From contig DAOQSN010000003.1 of NCBI GenBank assembly GCA_035356615.1, forward strand, positions 62,001 through 126,000: 64,000 nucleotides of DNA, written 5' to 3'. The notes under the pieces were generated by a model. That model searched no databases and was not told the origin of the DNA. It saw only the letters and a list, made by a program, of their open reading frames with translations. Shown one piece after another: positions 24,109-33,324 of this stretch. Origin of the DNA: JAKQDH01 sp029558835 (GTDB lineage Bacteria; Planctomycetota; Phycisphaerae; UBA1845). A program made the position numbers and the translations under genes. Positions within the stretch are counted from its first letter, which is position 1, and every line of letters begins with the position of its first letter.

Positions 24109-26586
24109 ATGATAATGAGTGTGCTACTCCAGGACCTGCGCTACGCGATGCGCATGCTGGTGAAGCAGCCGGCTGTCACGGCGGTAATAGTCCTGACGCT
24201 GACCTTCGGCATCGGCGTGAACACAGCCGTCTTCAGCGTCGTCCACGGCGTGCTGCTGCGTCCCCTCCCCTATCCGGATGCGAACGATCTCGTCGCACTC
24301 CGCGGTCACTTTCCGGGCCGCGGCACGCACGACGAATCGCTGTCACCCGGATTGTACTTCGAGGTCCGGGACCAAAGCGACGTCTTCGCTGACGTAGCGT
24401 TGGTTAAGAGCCACTCTCTCACGCTCACCGGAGCGGGTCTGCCGGAGCGCGTCCGGGGAGTGTGCGCTTCGGCGTCGTGTCTCCCGATGCTGGGCGCCCG
24501 GCCAACGCTGGGGAGAATCTCCGCGTCGGGAGACGACGAGCCCGGCAGCCCGCGAACCATCGTGCTGAGTCATGGCCTGTGGGAGCGCCGCTTCGGCAGC
24601 GACCCCGACGTCATCGACAGGGTCATTCGGCTCGACGAACAGGACTACACGATCATCGGAGTGCTGGACGGTACTTTCCCCGCCACACGCACGTACCTGC
24701 CTATGCTCCACGATCACAGTGCGCGGATCGACTACTGGATTCCTCTGGCACTCAGCGGTGCGGATCGGCAAGACCATGGCCGGCAGAACTACGAGTTGAT
24801 CGCCCGGTTGAAGCAGGGAGTTGACGTCGCGGTCGCCCAGAAGAAGATGAGCCTCCTTGCCGGCCGCCTGCGCCAGGAGCTGCCCCGGTACTACCCCCCC
24901 GATAGCGGCTTCACCCTGGAGGTAGTGCCGCTGCTCGAGCCGGCGGTGCAAGGCGTGAGGCCTGCTCTGCGGTTGCTGACCGGTGCCGCCGCCCTCGTGC
25001 TGCTGGTGGCGTGCGCCAACGTCGCCAACCTGCTGTTGGCCCGGGCGGCCGGACGGCGGCAGGAGATAGCCATGCGTGCGGCCCTTGGCGCGAGTCGCGC
25101 GCGTATTCTGGGTCAACTCCTGACAGAGAGTGTGTTGCTCTCTCTGCTCGGGGGAGCCCTCGGTCTCCTGCTGGCCTGGTGGGGAACGTCCGCGCTTCTG
25201 GCAGTGGGCGCCCAGACCGTACCGCGGATCGGGGAAGTAACTATTGATATGCCCGTGGCGATGTTCACGCTGGGGTTGTCCCTCCTGACCGGCATTGTCT
25301 TCGGGCTGGCGCCTGCGGGCAGCGCGCTTCGCGTCGGCTTGCAGGAGACGATTCGTGCGGATCGCCAGATGGCAATCGGGGCGGGCTTCCTTGGGCGCCG
25401 GCGCTACCGGGCACGCGGTGTACTCGTGGTGGCGGAGCAAAGCCTCTGCGTGATTCTGCTGATCGGCGCCGGCCTGCTGCTGCACAGCTTCTACAGACTC
25501 CAGAGAGTGGATCTCGGTTTCTCACCGGAAGGCGTTCTCTCGTTCCAACTGCCCGCGAATTGCGGGTATCAGAAGAACATGGCTGCGTACCGCACGTTCT
25601 ACGCCGACCTGCGGCAACGCCTCGCCGGTCTGCCGGGCGTGGAATCGGTCGGGGGCATGTCCATGCTGCCGTTGACCTCCGGAGAGTCCTTCGCCCCCGT
25701 GGCGGTGGAGGACTACGTCGCCCAGCCTGACGAGCCGGAGCTGCAGGCCAACTCCTGCACGGCCCTGGGGGCGTGCTTCGAAACGCTGAGGATTCCGCTC
25801 CGCGCCGGTCGTTACTTTGACGAGCGCGACACGGCCGACAGCCTGCCCGTGGCCATCGTCGACGAGGCGTTTGCGCAGCGGGTCTGGCCCGGCGCGGACC
25901 CGCTCGGTAAGCGCATCCAAGATCCTCTGCTGGGCGCGCGGTCCCCCTGGGCGACCGTGGTGGGCGTCGTGGCGACGGTGAGATGGTCCGCGCTCGCCGG
26001 TGATTCTCGGATCACGTACTATCGACCGTACACACAGTGGCCATGCCAGTCCATGTACGTCATGGTGCGGACGTCGTGCCCTCCCCACGAACTGACAAGC
26101 GCGGTCGGCAGCGCCGTCTCGGCGCTCGACGCGCGCTGGCCGGTCATGCAGATGGCCACGATGGAGCAGCGCCTGGCCACGATCTTGGCGCCGCGGCGCT
26201 TCGCACTCTGCATACTGGGTGTCTTCGCCGCGGCCGCGCTCGTACTGGCGGCTGGGGGACTCTATGCCGTGCTCGCGCACCTGGTGGCCCAGAGCACGCA
26301 TGAGATCGGCATTCGCATGGCCCTTGGCGCCCGGCAATCACAGATAAGGGGCAGCGTGTTGCGCCAGGGGCTGGCCCTTACGGCAATCGGGGTAGCGATC
26401 GGGCTTATAGTCGCTCTCGCCGGAGCACGCGTCCTTGCGGCCCTGCTCTATGAGGTGAGCGTCGCCGACCCGGTCACGTTCATCGGCGTCCCCGTGCTGC
26501 TGGCTGCGGTTTCGTTGTCGGCCTGCTACCTCCCGGCGCGGCGGGCGACCAGAATCGATCCCATTACGGCGCTTCGGTGTGAGTAG
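24109..26586 (+). CDS. Duplicated FtsX/MacB permease 6 (ADOP type)
   Basis: An 825-residue double MacB/FtsX permease, the longest of the set. Either ATG 24109 or ATG 24115 (MSVLLQDLRYAMRMLVKQPA) could initiate; the shorter agrees better with siblings. The first helix has VLTLTFGIGVNTAVFSVVHGVL. Coupling loops are GRRQEIAMRAALGASRARILGQ and AQSTHEIGIRMALGARQSQIRGS. It ends YLPARRATRIDPITALRCE. An insertion in the first periplasmic domain (FPATRTYLPMLHDHSARIDYWIP) explains the extra length. The stop overlaps the ribosome-binding site of the next gene (GAGTAGGAG). Confidence 0.92.
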   Translation: MIMSVLLQDLRYAMRMLVKQPAVTAVIVLTLTFGIGVNTAVFSVVHGVLLRPLPYPDANDLVALRGHFPGRGTHDESLSPGLYFEVRDQSDVFADVALVKSHSLTLTGAGLPERVRGVCASASCLPMLGARPTLGRISASGDDEPGSPRTIVLSHGLWERRFGSDPDVIDRVIRLDEQDYTIIGVLDGTFPATRTYLPMLHDHSARIDYWIPLALSGADRQDHGRQNYELIARLKQGVDVAVAQKKMSLLAGRLRQELPRYYPPDSGFTLEVVPLLEPAVQGVRPALRLLTGAAALVLLVACANVANLLLARAAGRRQEIAMRAALGASRARILGQLLTESVLLSLLGGALGLLLAWWGTSALLAVGAQTVPRIGEVTIDMPVAMFTLGLSLLTGIVFGLAPAGSALRVGLQETIRADRQMAIGAGFLGRRRYRARGVLVVAEQSLCVILLIGAGLLLHSFYRLQRVDLGFSPEGVLSFQLPANCGYQKNMAAYRTFYADLRQRLAGLPGVESVGGMSMLPLTSGESFAPVAVEDYVAQPDEPELQANSCTALGACFETLRIPLRAGRYFDERDTADSLPVAIVDEAFAQRVWPGADPLGKRIQDPLLGARSPWATVVGVVATVRWSALAGDSRITYYRPYTQWPCQSMYVMVRTSCPPHELTSAVGSAVSALDARWPVMQMATMEQRLATILAPRRFALCILGVFAAAALVLAAGGLYAVLAHLVAQSTHEIGIRMALGARQSQIRGSVLRQGLALTAIGVAIGLIVALAGARVLAALLYEVSVADPVTFIGVPVLLAAVSLSACYLPARRATRIDPITALRCE

Positions 26587-26595
26587 GAGTTGGGC

Positions 26596-29058
26596 ATGAG
26601 CGCGCTGCTCCGGGACCTACGCTACGCGGTTCGCAGCCTGGCCAAGAGGCCCGGCTTCGCGGCCGTCATCCTGGTGACGCTGGCGCTGGGCATCGGGGCG
26701 AACACGGCGGTATTCAGTATTATGAACGGCATGCTGCTCCGGCCGCTTCCGTATCCGCAGCCGGACAGGCTGGTCGGCCTGTTTACGGCAAACCCCACGC
26801 TGGCGGCCGCTCAGCCCACCGAAGGCTGGGACCGCTCCAACGTGTCCGCCAACGACTTCATGGACTGGCGCGAGCAGAGTGACTCGTTTGTGGAGATGGG
26901 TGTTTGCCGCTACACAAGTTACAACCTCACCGGCGCCGACCGCCCGGAGCGCGTGATTGCGGCCCGCGCCTCCGCCGGCCTGTTGCCGGCACTGGGCTTC
27001 GCACCGACGATCGGGCGCGCCTTCGGGCCGGACGAAGACCGTCCCGGCCACGACCAGGTCGCGCTGCTTTCCGACGGCTTCTGGCAGCGGCGCTTCGGCG
27101 GCGATCCAGGAGTTGTCGGGCGGACTATTCTGCTGGATGGCGTACCCTATGAGGTTCTTGGTGTGCTGCCTGCCGAGCTGACGCGGGCTTGGGGGCGCTT
27201 CGACCACATCTGGGGCCACTTTGACGTCTGGCTGCCGTTTGCCTTTGCTGCCGACGGTTACGATCGCGGCAACCGTTCCTTCCATGCCATCGGCCGGCTG
27301 CAGCCCGGGGTGAGCGTGGACGAAGCCGAGACTGAGTTGAAGGCCATCGCCTCCCGCCTCGCCGAGACATACCCGGAGTCCAACGCCGGTTACACGGTCC
27401 ATGTGATGCCGCTGCTGGACAGCGTGGTACCCGCGCAGGCAAGACAGGCACTGAAGATGCTGACCGTAGCGGTCGGGCTCGTGTTGTTGATTGCGTGCGT
27501 GAACGTAGCCAACCTGCTGCTCGCGCGCGGACAGGCGCAGTCAAGGGAGTATGCCATCCGGGCAGCCCTCGGGGCAGGTCGAGGACGCCTGGTTCGTCAG
27601 ATGCTGGCGGAATGCGCGGTTTTGTCTCTGGCGGGTGGCTGCCTGGGAGTGCTGGCAGCGACCTGGGGTGTGGGGGTTCTAGTCGCCCAGTTGGGTGATG
27701 TCATTCCACGCCTGCAGGAGATCAGCGTGGACGGCGCTGCGCTCCTCTTCACCCTCGGGCTGTCGTGCGCCGCGGTGCTGCTGTTCGGCCTGGTACCGGC
27801 ACTGCGCAGCGGCCGCGTGAGCCTCAGCGAGATGTTCAGGGATGGTCCGACGCCAGGCTCAGCCGGCGGAGTACGGGGACTGCAGCGCGACGTCTTCATC
27901 GTCGCGCAGATCGCCATGGCCTTGGGCCTGACCGTTTCGGCGGGCCTGACCCTCAGGAGTTTCCTGCGTCTGCGGGCGGCCGATCCCGGCCTTGACGCCC
28001 GGCACACTCTTACTATGTGTACACAACTGCCGACCGAGCGGTACGGCAGCCGCGAGAGGCGAACTGCGTTCTTTGACCAAGCCGTTCGCAAGATTCGGGG
28101 GCTTCCCGGCGTTGCCGCGGCCGCAGCCGTATCCACTCTTCCCGGTGACGGGCTCGACGTCTGGGACTATGCCACTGTCGAGGACTACGTGGGGCGCCGC
28201 CCCGACAAAGACGTATTCCTGGGTTACATCACCATCACGCCCGGCTATTTCGAGAGCATGCGTATCCCCGTCCTCACCGGCCGGGACTTCAACGAGCTCG
28301 ACGGCCCGGACAGTCCCGGGGTGGTCATCGTGAATCAGGCGCTGGCCCGGAGGTTCTGGCCGGACGGGTCCGCCGTGGGCAAACGCCTCAAGTACGGAGC
28401 ACGCGATTCTGACAACCCGTGGCTGACGGTAGTCGGCGCCGTTGGTGACGTGAAGCAGAGAGGAATAACCCGAGAGACGCGTCTCGAGACGTATCGCCCC
28501 TCTGCCCAGGAACCGGAGAGGCGCATGACGTTCGTCGTGCGCACCGCCGGGGAGCCGCTGGCGGCCACCAGCAGCGTACGGGACGCCATCGGGGAGGTTG
28601 ACCCCGACCAGGCTGTCTATAGTGTACGCTCGATGGAGGAAGTCCTCTTCAGCGAAGCCCGTCCGGGGGGCGTTTTCGCCGGGATGCTCACGGCGTTCGC
28701 CCTCATCGCCCTGACGCTGGCCAGCGTCGGGTTGTATGGGACGATATCGCTCGCCGTCAGCCGGCGCACCCATGAGATTGGCATTCGCATGGCCATGGGC
28801 GCCGGCTCCGCCGGTGTTCTGCGTCTGGTCATTCAGCATGCGCTACTCTTGACTGGGGCCGGTATTCTGACCGGCATCGGCCTGGCGCTGCTGCTCGGCA
28901 GGGCGCTGGGTGTCTTGCTGTACGGTGTGTCACCCACAGACTCATTCACTCTGGTGGGCGCGGCCGTGACTCTGCTGGCGGTGGGGCTTATCGCCGGTTA
29001 CGTTCCAGCGCGCCGGGCGACGAAAGTGGATCCGATGGTAGCATTGCGTTGCGAATAG
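26596..29058 (+). CDS. Duplicated FtsX/MacB permease 7 (ADOP type)
   Basis: An 820-residue double MacB/FtsX permease. ATG 26596 follows TAGGAGTTGGGC with good spacing; an in-frame TTG two codons upstream is less likely. The first helix has LVTLALGIGANTAVFSIMNGML. Its periplasmic domain shares TSYNLTGADRPERV, FWQRRFGGDPGVVGR and the AWGRFD segment with permease 1, so the two are the closest pair by eye even though six genes separate them. Coupling loops are QSREYAIRAALGAGRGRLVRQ and SRRTHEIGIRMAMGAGSAGVL. It ends YVPARRATKVDPMVALRCE. The stop overlaps the Shine-Dalgarno of permease 8 (GAATAGGAG). Confidence 0.92.
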   Translation: MSALLRDLRYAVRSLAKRPGFAAVILVTLALGIGANTAVFSIMNGMLLRPLPYPQPDRLVGLFTANPTLAAAQPTEGWDRSNVSANDFMDWREQSDSFVEMGVCRYTSYNLTGADRPERVIAARASAGLLPALGFAPTIGRAFGPDEDRPGHDQVALLSDGFWQRRFGGDPGVVGRTILLDGVPYEVLGVLPAELTRAWGRFDHIWGHFDVWLPFAFAADGYDRGNRSFHAIGRLQPGVSVDEAETELKAIASRLAETYPESNAGYTVHVMPLLDSVVPAQARQALKMLTVAVGLVLLIACVNVANLLLARGQAQSREYAIRAALGAGRGRLVRQMLAECAVLSLAGGCLGVLAATWGVGVLVAQLGDVIPRLQEISVDGAALLFTLGLSCAAVLLFGLVPALRSGRVSLSEMFRDGPTPGSAGGVRGLQRDVFIVAQIAMALGLTVSAGLTLRSFLRLRAADPGLDARHTLTMCTQLPTERYGSRERRTAFFDQAVRKIRGLPGVAAAAAVSTLPGDGLDVWDYATVEDYVGRRPDKDVFLGYITITPGYFESMRIPVLTGRDFNELDGPDSPGVVIVNQALARRFWPDGSAVGKRLKYGARDSDNPWLTVVGAVGDVKQRGITRETRLETYRPSAQEPERRMTFVVRTAGEPLAATSSVRDAIGEVDPDQAVYSVRSMEEVLFSEARPGGVFAGMLTAFALIALTLASVGLYGTISLAVSRRTHEIGIRMAMGAGSAGVLRLVIQHALLLTGAGILTGIGLALLLGRALGVLLYGVSPTDSFTLVGAAVTLLAVGLIAGYVPARRATKVDPMVALRCE

Positions 29059-29067
29059 GAGTATTCC

Positions 29068-31488
29068 GTGATCACATTGCTCAACGACTTTCGTCGCGCT
29101 GCCCGGGCATTGGGGCACGCGCCGGGCTTCGCGCTGGTCGTCGTCCTGACGTTGGCTTTGGGCATCGGGGCGAACACGGCCGTGTTCACCGTACTGCGCG
29201 GCGTGCTGCTCAAACCCCTCGGCTATCGCGGGGAGAGTGAACTCATGCAGGTCACCGGCGCTCGGCCGGGCGAGAACATTCACGACGACGTCCTCTCGAT
29301 ACCGGAATACGAGATCCTACGTGACAGCAGTCGCACGCTGAGTGAGGTCGACGCGTCCATGGAAGAGGCGTACAACCTCACGGGCGGCGCCGTTCCGGAG
29401 AGAGTGCGGACCACGTGCGCGACACCCAACCTGCTGGCGACGTTGGGGGTGGCACCCGTACTGGGCCGCGCCTTCACGGCGGAGGAAGCCACCGTGGGTG
29501 CGGCCCCTGTACTGCTGCTGTCGCACAGCGTGTGGCGGCGACAGTTTGCCAGCGACCCCGCGGTGCTCGGACGCATCGTGCTGCTCAATGATCGGCCGCA
29601 CACGGTCATTGGCGTACTGCCGGCGTGGTTCGAGACCGCCTGGGGCGAGCGCTACTTCGGCCCCATGGGCATCTGGATGCCGTTTCCCGAGGAACTGCGC
29701 CGCGAGGCGGGGAACTGCTGGTGCTTGCGCGTGATCGGGCGTCTGCGCCCCGGATACACCCTGGCGAACCTGCGGGCCGAACTGCCCAGCCTGGTCAGCC
29801 GGATTCAGGGCGCCCACCCAGCGCACGATGAGGGGTGGACGCTGGAAGCGCACCCGCTCCTCGACACGCTGGTAGGCTCCAACCACCGGACGGCCGTATT
29901 GGCCCTGATGGGCGCCGTCGCGTTTGTGCTGCTCATCGGCTGCGTGAACGTGGCCAGCCTGCTGTTGGCGCGAGGCAGTGCGTGCGCGAGCGAGCTGGCC
30001 GTACGGGCGGCGCTCGGCGCCAGCCGCACCCGCCTACTGCGGCACGTGCTGACCGAGTGTGCGTTGCTGACACTCGTCGGTGGCGCGGTGGGCATTCTGC
30101 TTGCCGTGTGGGCGGTGGGCGGATTGACCGCCCTGCTGCCGGCCAACTTCCCCCGGCGCGGCGAGATTGGTATCGACGCCACGGCGCTGTTGTTTGCGGT
30201 CGGGTTGTCGGGGCTAACGTGCGTGCTCTGCGGGCTGGGGCCGGCATGGCGGTGTTCCGGCGTGTCGCTGGGGGCAGCTCTGCAGGGCGTCCCCCGGACA
30301 CTGTCGACCGGACGGAGCGGGGGGCAGCGCCGCGACCTGCTCGTCGTTGCCCAGGTCACCTTGGCGGTGGCGCTGCTGGCGGGCGCCGGCCTGATGATCC
30401 GCACGTTTGTCGGTCTCGCCGCCGTCGACCCGGGCTTCGATCCCGAGCAAGTGCTCACGCTGCGCGCCGAGCTGTCGTACAACAGCCTCGCAGACTGGGA
30501 CCACTTCGCGGACTTCTACCAGCGGGCGGTGGAGGAGATCCGCCGCGTGCCGGGAGTGACGGCCGCCGCTGGAGTCTCGCACATACCGATGAGCGACGGC
30601 ACCTACAGCACCGACATCGACATCGAGGACTACGTGCCCCCTGACCCGGAGGAGTCCCCGCCGGCGAGCCTGATCGCCGTCACGCCGGGTTACTTCGGCG
30701 CGCTGCATATCCCCTTGCGTGCCGGGCGTGACATCACGCGCGACGACACCGCGGCCGGGCCGCCGGTCGCCCTCGTCAACGACTGTTTCGTGCGGCGTTA
30801 CTGGTTCGGGCAGGACCCGCTCGGCAGGCACATCACGATCGGCGAGGAGTCGCTGGCCGTGGTCGGCGTGGTTGGCGACGTGCGCCACTGGGGCCTCGAT
30901 CAAGACGCCGACCCGCAGGTGTTCTACCCGGTACAGCAGCGTCCCTGGCCGGCCGTGCGCTTTGTCGTCCGCACCGTCGGTGATCCCACGGCGGTGAGCG
31001 GGCTGGTGCAGCAGGCGATTTGGGCCGTCAATCCCAATCAGCCCTTGTGCTCCGTGCGGCCGCTGGCGGAAATCGTACGTGCGGACATCGGCGTGCGTGC
31101 CACGCTGGCGGGGGTGCTGGCGGCGCTCAGCGGGGCGTCGTTGCTGCTGACCGGCGTCGGCATCGCGGGCGTGATTGCGTACACGGTGGCCCGGCGGACG
31201 CGTGAGATCGGCGTGCGCATCGCCCTCGGCGCCAGCGCGCATGACGTTCTGCGTCTCATCGGACGCCGCTACACGGCGTTGATCGGCATCGGGCTCGCCG
31301 CCGGTCTGGGGGTGGCCCTCCTGGTCGGCCGGTTGTTACAGGCGTTGCTCTTCGGCGTCTCCCCGCACAACCCACAGACCCTGCTGACGGCAGTGGTGGT
31401 GGTGGCGGGTACGACCGTGCTGGCGGGCTACCTGCCGGCGTGGCGGGCGACCAGGGTCGATCCAATGGTGGCACTGCGATGCGAATGA
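29068..31488 (+). CDS. Duplicated FtsX/MacB permease 8 (ADOP type)
   Basis: An 806-residue double MacB/FtsX permease starting at GTG 29068 after AGGAGTATTCC. The first helix has VLTLALGIGANTAVFTVLRGVL. Coupling loops are ACASELAVRAALGASRTRLLRH and ARRTREIGVRIALGASAHDVLRL. It ends YLPAWRATRVDPMVALRCE, with Trp replacing the usual Arg in PARRAT. The periplasmic domain is related to those of permeases 1 and 7 (YNLTGGAVPERV) but diverged. The TGA stop overlaps the ATG of the TolC-like gene (ATGA at 31485-31488), which ties the outer-membrane channel translationally to the last permease. Confidence 0.92.
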   Translation: MITLLNDFRRAARALGHAPGFALVVVLTLALGIGANTAVFTVLRGVLLKPLGYRGESELMQVTGARPGENIHDDVLSIPEYEILRDSSRTLSEVDASMEEAYNLTGGAVPERVRTTCATPNLLATLGVAPVLGRAFTAEEATVGAAPVLLLSHSVWRRQFASDPAVLGRIVLLNDRPHTVIGVLPAWFETAWGERYFGPMGIWMPFPEELRREAGNCWCLRVIGRLRPGYTLANLRAELPSLVSRIQGAHPAHDEGWTLEAHPLLDTLVGSNHRTAVLALMGAVAFVLLIGCVNVASLLLARGSACASELAVRAALGASRTRLLRHVLTECALLTLVGGAVGILLAVWAVGGLTALLPANFPRRGEIGIDATALLFAVGLSGLTCVLCGLGPAWRCSGVSLGAALQGVPRTLSTGRSGGQRRDLLVVAQVTLAVALLAGAGLMIRTFVGLAAVDPGFDPEQVLTLRAELSYNSLADWDHFADFYQRAVEEIRRVPGVTAAAGVSHIPMSDGTYSTDIDIEDYVPPDPEESPPASLIAVTPGYFGALHIPLRAGRDITRDDTAAGPPVALVNDCFVRRYWFGQDPLGRHITIGEESLAVVGVVGDVRHWGLDQDADPQVFYPVQQRPWPAVRFVVRTVGDPTAVSGLVQQAIWAVNPNQPLCSVRPLAEIVRADIGVRATLAGVLAALSGASLLLTGVGIAGVIAYTVARRTREIGVRIALGASAHDVLRLIGRRYTALIGIGLAAGLGVALLVGRLLQALLFGVSPHNPQTLLTAVVVVAGTTVLAGYLPAWRATRVDPMVALRCE

Positions 31489-33167
31489 CGCCAGGCAGAG
31501 GATACACGCACGTGGCTGGAACCGCCGTGGTGCATCTGATGCTCTGCCTGGGCGGGTGCAGTCTGTATACGCGCGACTACTACGAGGATTACCGCCAACC
31601 TCCTCAGCAACTTCGCGAGTTGACGGCAGTCCGGCTGGAGGAGATGGCTCGGTCGCAGCCGGTCTCGGTCGCGCAGGCCGAGGCCGCCGCCGACAACGGC
31701 ACCGCGCTCATTGCAGAGCCGCCCGAAGCGCTCGAGATTACGCTGGCGGAGGTTCGCGCGGCGGCACTGGCCAACAACCTGGATCTGAAGGTCGAACTGG
31801 TGAATCCATCTCTCGCCGAGGAGACCGTCAACGAAGAGCGGGCCAGGTTCGAGGCGGTGCTCTTCGGCTCGGTCGGGCACAGCGTGACGGACCGGCCCGC
31901 GACCGTCGTTGGTGGTCAGGCCGCACAGTCACAGTCCGCGTCCTACGATGTCGGCGTGCGCATTCCGTTGCGGACCGGCGGGACATTCACCGTCGACTTG
32001 CCCGTCACGCGGTTCGACGACCGGACGCCCGGCACGGAAGCCGCCGGCGGGCAGTCCGGCGTCATCGATCCGTCCTACGACGCCGGCCTGCAATTCTCCA
32101 TCAGCCAGCCGCTGCTGCGTAACGCCGGTGTCCGGGCGAACACGCACGCCATCCGCGTGGCCAGGTACGAGCGCGATATTGCCGATGCGCGGACGAAGCT
32201 CGCCGCGATCCGGATCCTGGCGAACGCCGATCGCGCGTACTGGCTGCTCTACGCCGTCCGTCGCGAGTTGGAGGTGCGCCAGCAGCAGTACGAGCTGGCG
32301 GTGCGACAGTTACAGGATGCTGAGAAGCGGGTGGCGGCCGGTGACGCGCCGGAGATTGAGATCATGCGGGCCCAGTCGGGTGTGGCGGCACGACTGGAGG
32401 CGATCATCATCGCCGACACGGAGGTCCGCCGGGCGCAGCGCATCCTCAAGCGGATCATGAACCGCGCCGACTTGTCCCTCAGCTCGCGGACGGCGCTGCT
32501 GCCCACCACCGACCCCAATCCGCTCGGCCTGGACCTGGACCCCGAGGCGCTGGCCGAGTATGGGCTGACCAGCCGCATGGAGATGCTGGAGCTCGAACTG
32601 CAACTGGCGATCGACGCCAGCACGGTTGACCTCGAACGGAACGCAACCTTGCCTCTCTTCGTGGTGGACTACGAATACCGGGTCAACGGCTTCGCGGGCA
32701 GTTGGAACGGGGCGTTGCGGGACGTGGGCGGCCAGGCGTATGCCGATCATGCCCTGACGCTGCGGGCCGAGATCCCGCTGGGCAATGAGGCCGCCAGGTC
32801 GCGGCTGCGCCAGGCGCTTTTGCAGCGTCTCCAGCGTCTGGCGACGCGTGAGCAACGCCGACTGGTGATTCGCCAGGAGGTGTACGATGCGGTGGACGCC
32901 CTGGAGCAGGACTGGCAGCGGATTCTGGCCGCCCGGCAGGAGGTCCGCCTGGCCGGGCGGACCTACGAGGCGGAGAAACGGCAGTTCGAGGTGGGCCTGC
33001 GCACCAGCACCGACGTGCTCGAAGCGGCCGCGCGCCTGGCCGATGCCCAATCCCGTGAAATCCAGGCCCTGACTGCTTATGAGATCTCCCAGATCGACAT
33101 CGCCTACGCCACCGGGACGTTGATCGGGCGTGACCGCGTGATCTGGGAGCCCGTGGCAGTCAAGTGA
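31485..33167 (+). CDS. TolC-like outer-membrane efflux lipoprotein
   Basis: A 560-residue outer-membrane factor expected to complete the tripartite exporter. The N-terminus ends in a lipobox-like LCLGGC, so it is probably acylated as in OprM/CusC-type proteins. Two related halves typical of the family are seen: VRAAALANNLDLKVELVNPSLAEE (about 85-108) and, in the second half, AEYGLTSRMEMLELELQL (about 346-363), each followed by long helices (for example REQRRLVIRQEVYDAVDALEQ). The beta-strand segment FSISQPLLRNAGV fits a barrel strand. ATG 31485 overlaps the previous stop; ATG 31479 is an alternative. It is the last transport gene before the regulatory pair. Confidence 0.9.
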   Translation: MTPGRGYTHVAGTAVVHLMLCLGGCSLYTRDYYEDYRQPPQQLRELTAVRLEEMARSQPVSVAQAEAAADNGTALIAEPPEALEITLAEVRAAALANNLDLKVELVNPSLAEETVNEERARFEAVLFGSVGHSVTDRPATVVGGQAAQSQSASYDVGVRIPLRTGGTFTVDLPVTRFDDRTPGTEAAGGQSGVIDPSYDAGLQFSISQPLLRNAGVRANTHAIRVARYERDIADARTKLAAIRILANADRAYWLLYAVRRELEVRQQQYELAVRQLQDAEKRVAAGDAPEIEIMRAQSGVAARLEAIIIADTEVRRAQRILKRIMNRADLSLSSRTALLPTTDPNPLGLDLDPEALAEYGLTSRMEMLELELQLAIDASTVDLERNATLPLFVVDYEYRVNGFAGSWNGALRDVGGQAYADHALTLRAEIPLGNEAARSRLRQALLQRLQRLATREQRRLVIRQEVYDAVDALEQDWQRILAARQEVRLAGRTYEAEKRQFEVGLRTSTDVLEAAARLADAQSREIQALTAYEISQIDIAYATGTLIGRDRVIWEPVAVK

Positions 33168-33225
33168 CGGCTCCGCGGAAACCGGTCGGGCTCCGCGTAG
33201 CCGAGGTCGGGCGTGCGCGGTATGG

Positions 33226-33250
33226 TGTCGTCCGCCGGGCACGGACGACA
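33226..33250. promoter_or_regulatory. Perfect 9-bp inverted repeat between tolC-like gene and response regulator
   Basis: TGTCGTCCG-CCGGGCA-CGGACGACA, a 9-bp perfect inverted repeat with a 7-base centre, lies in the 157-base gap between the efflux genes and the two-component genes. No T-run follows, so it may be an attenuating hairpin or an operator for separate expression of the regulator. Confidence 0.45.
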
Positions 33251-33324
33251 GGCGCGGCCGGCGAACTCGCGCGCCGTAGGCAGGCTGTGGGCCGGGTGGG
33301 AGCGGCCCGGTGAGGCGACTCGGC

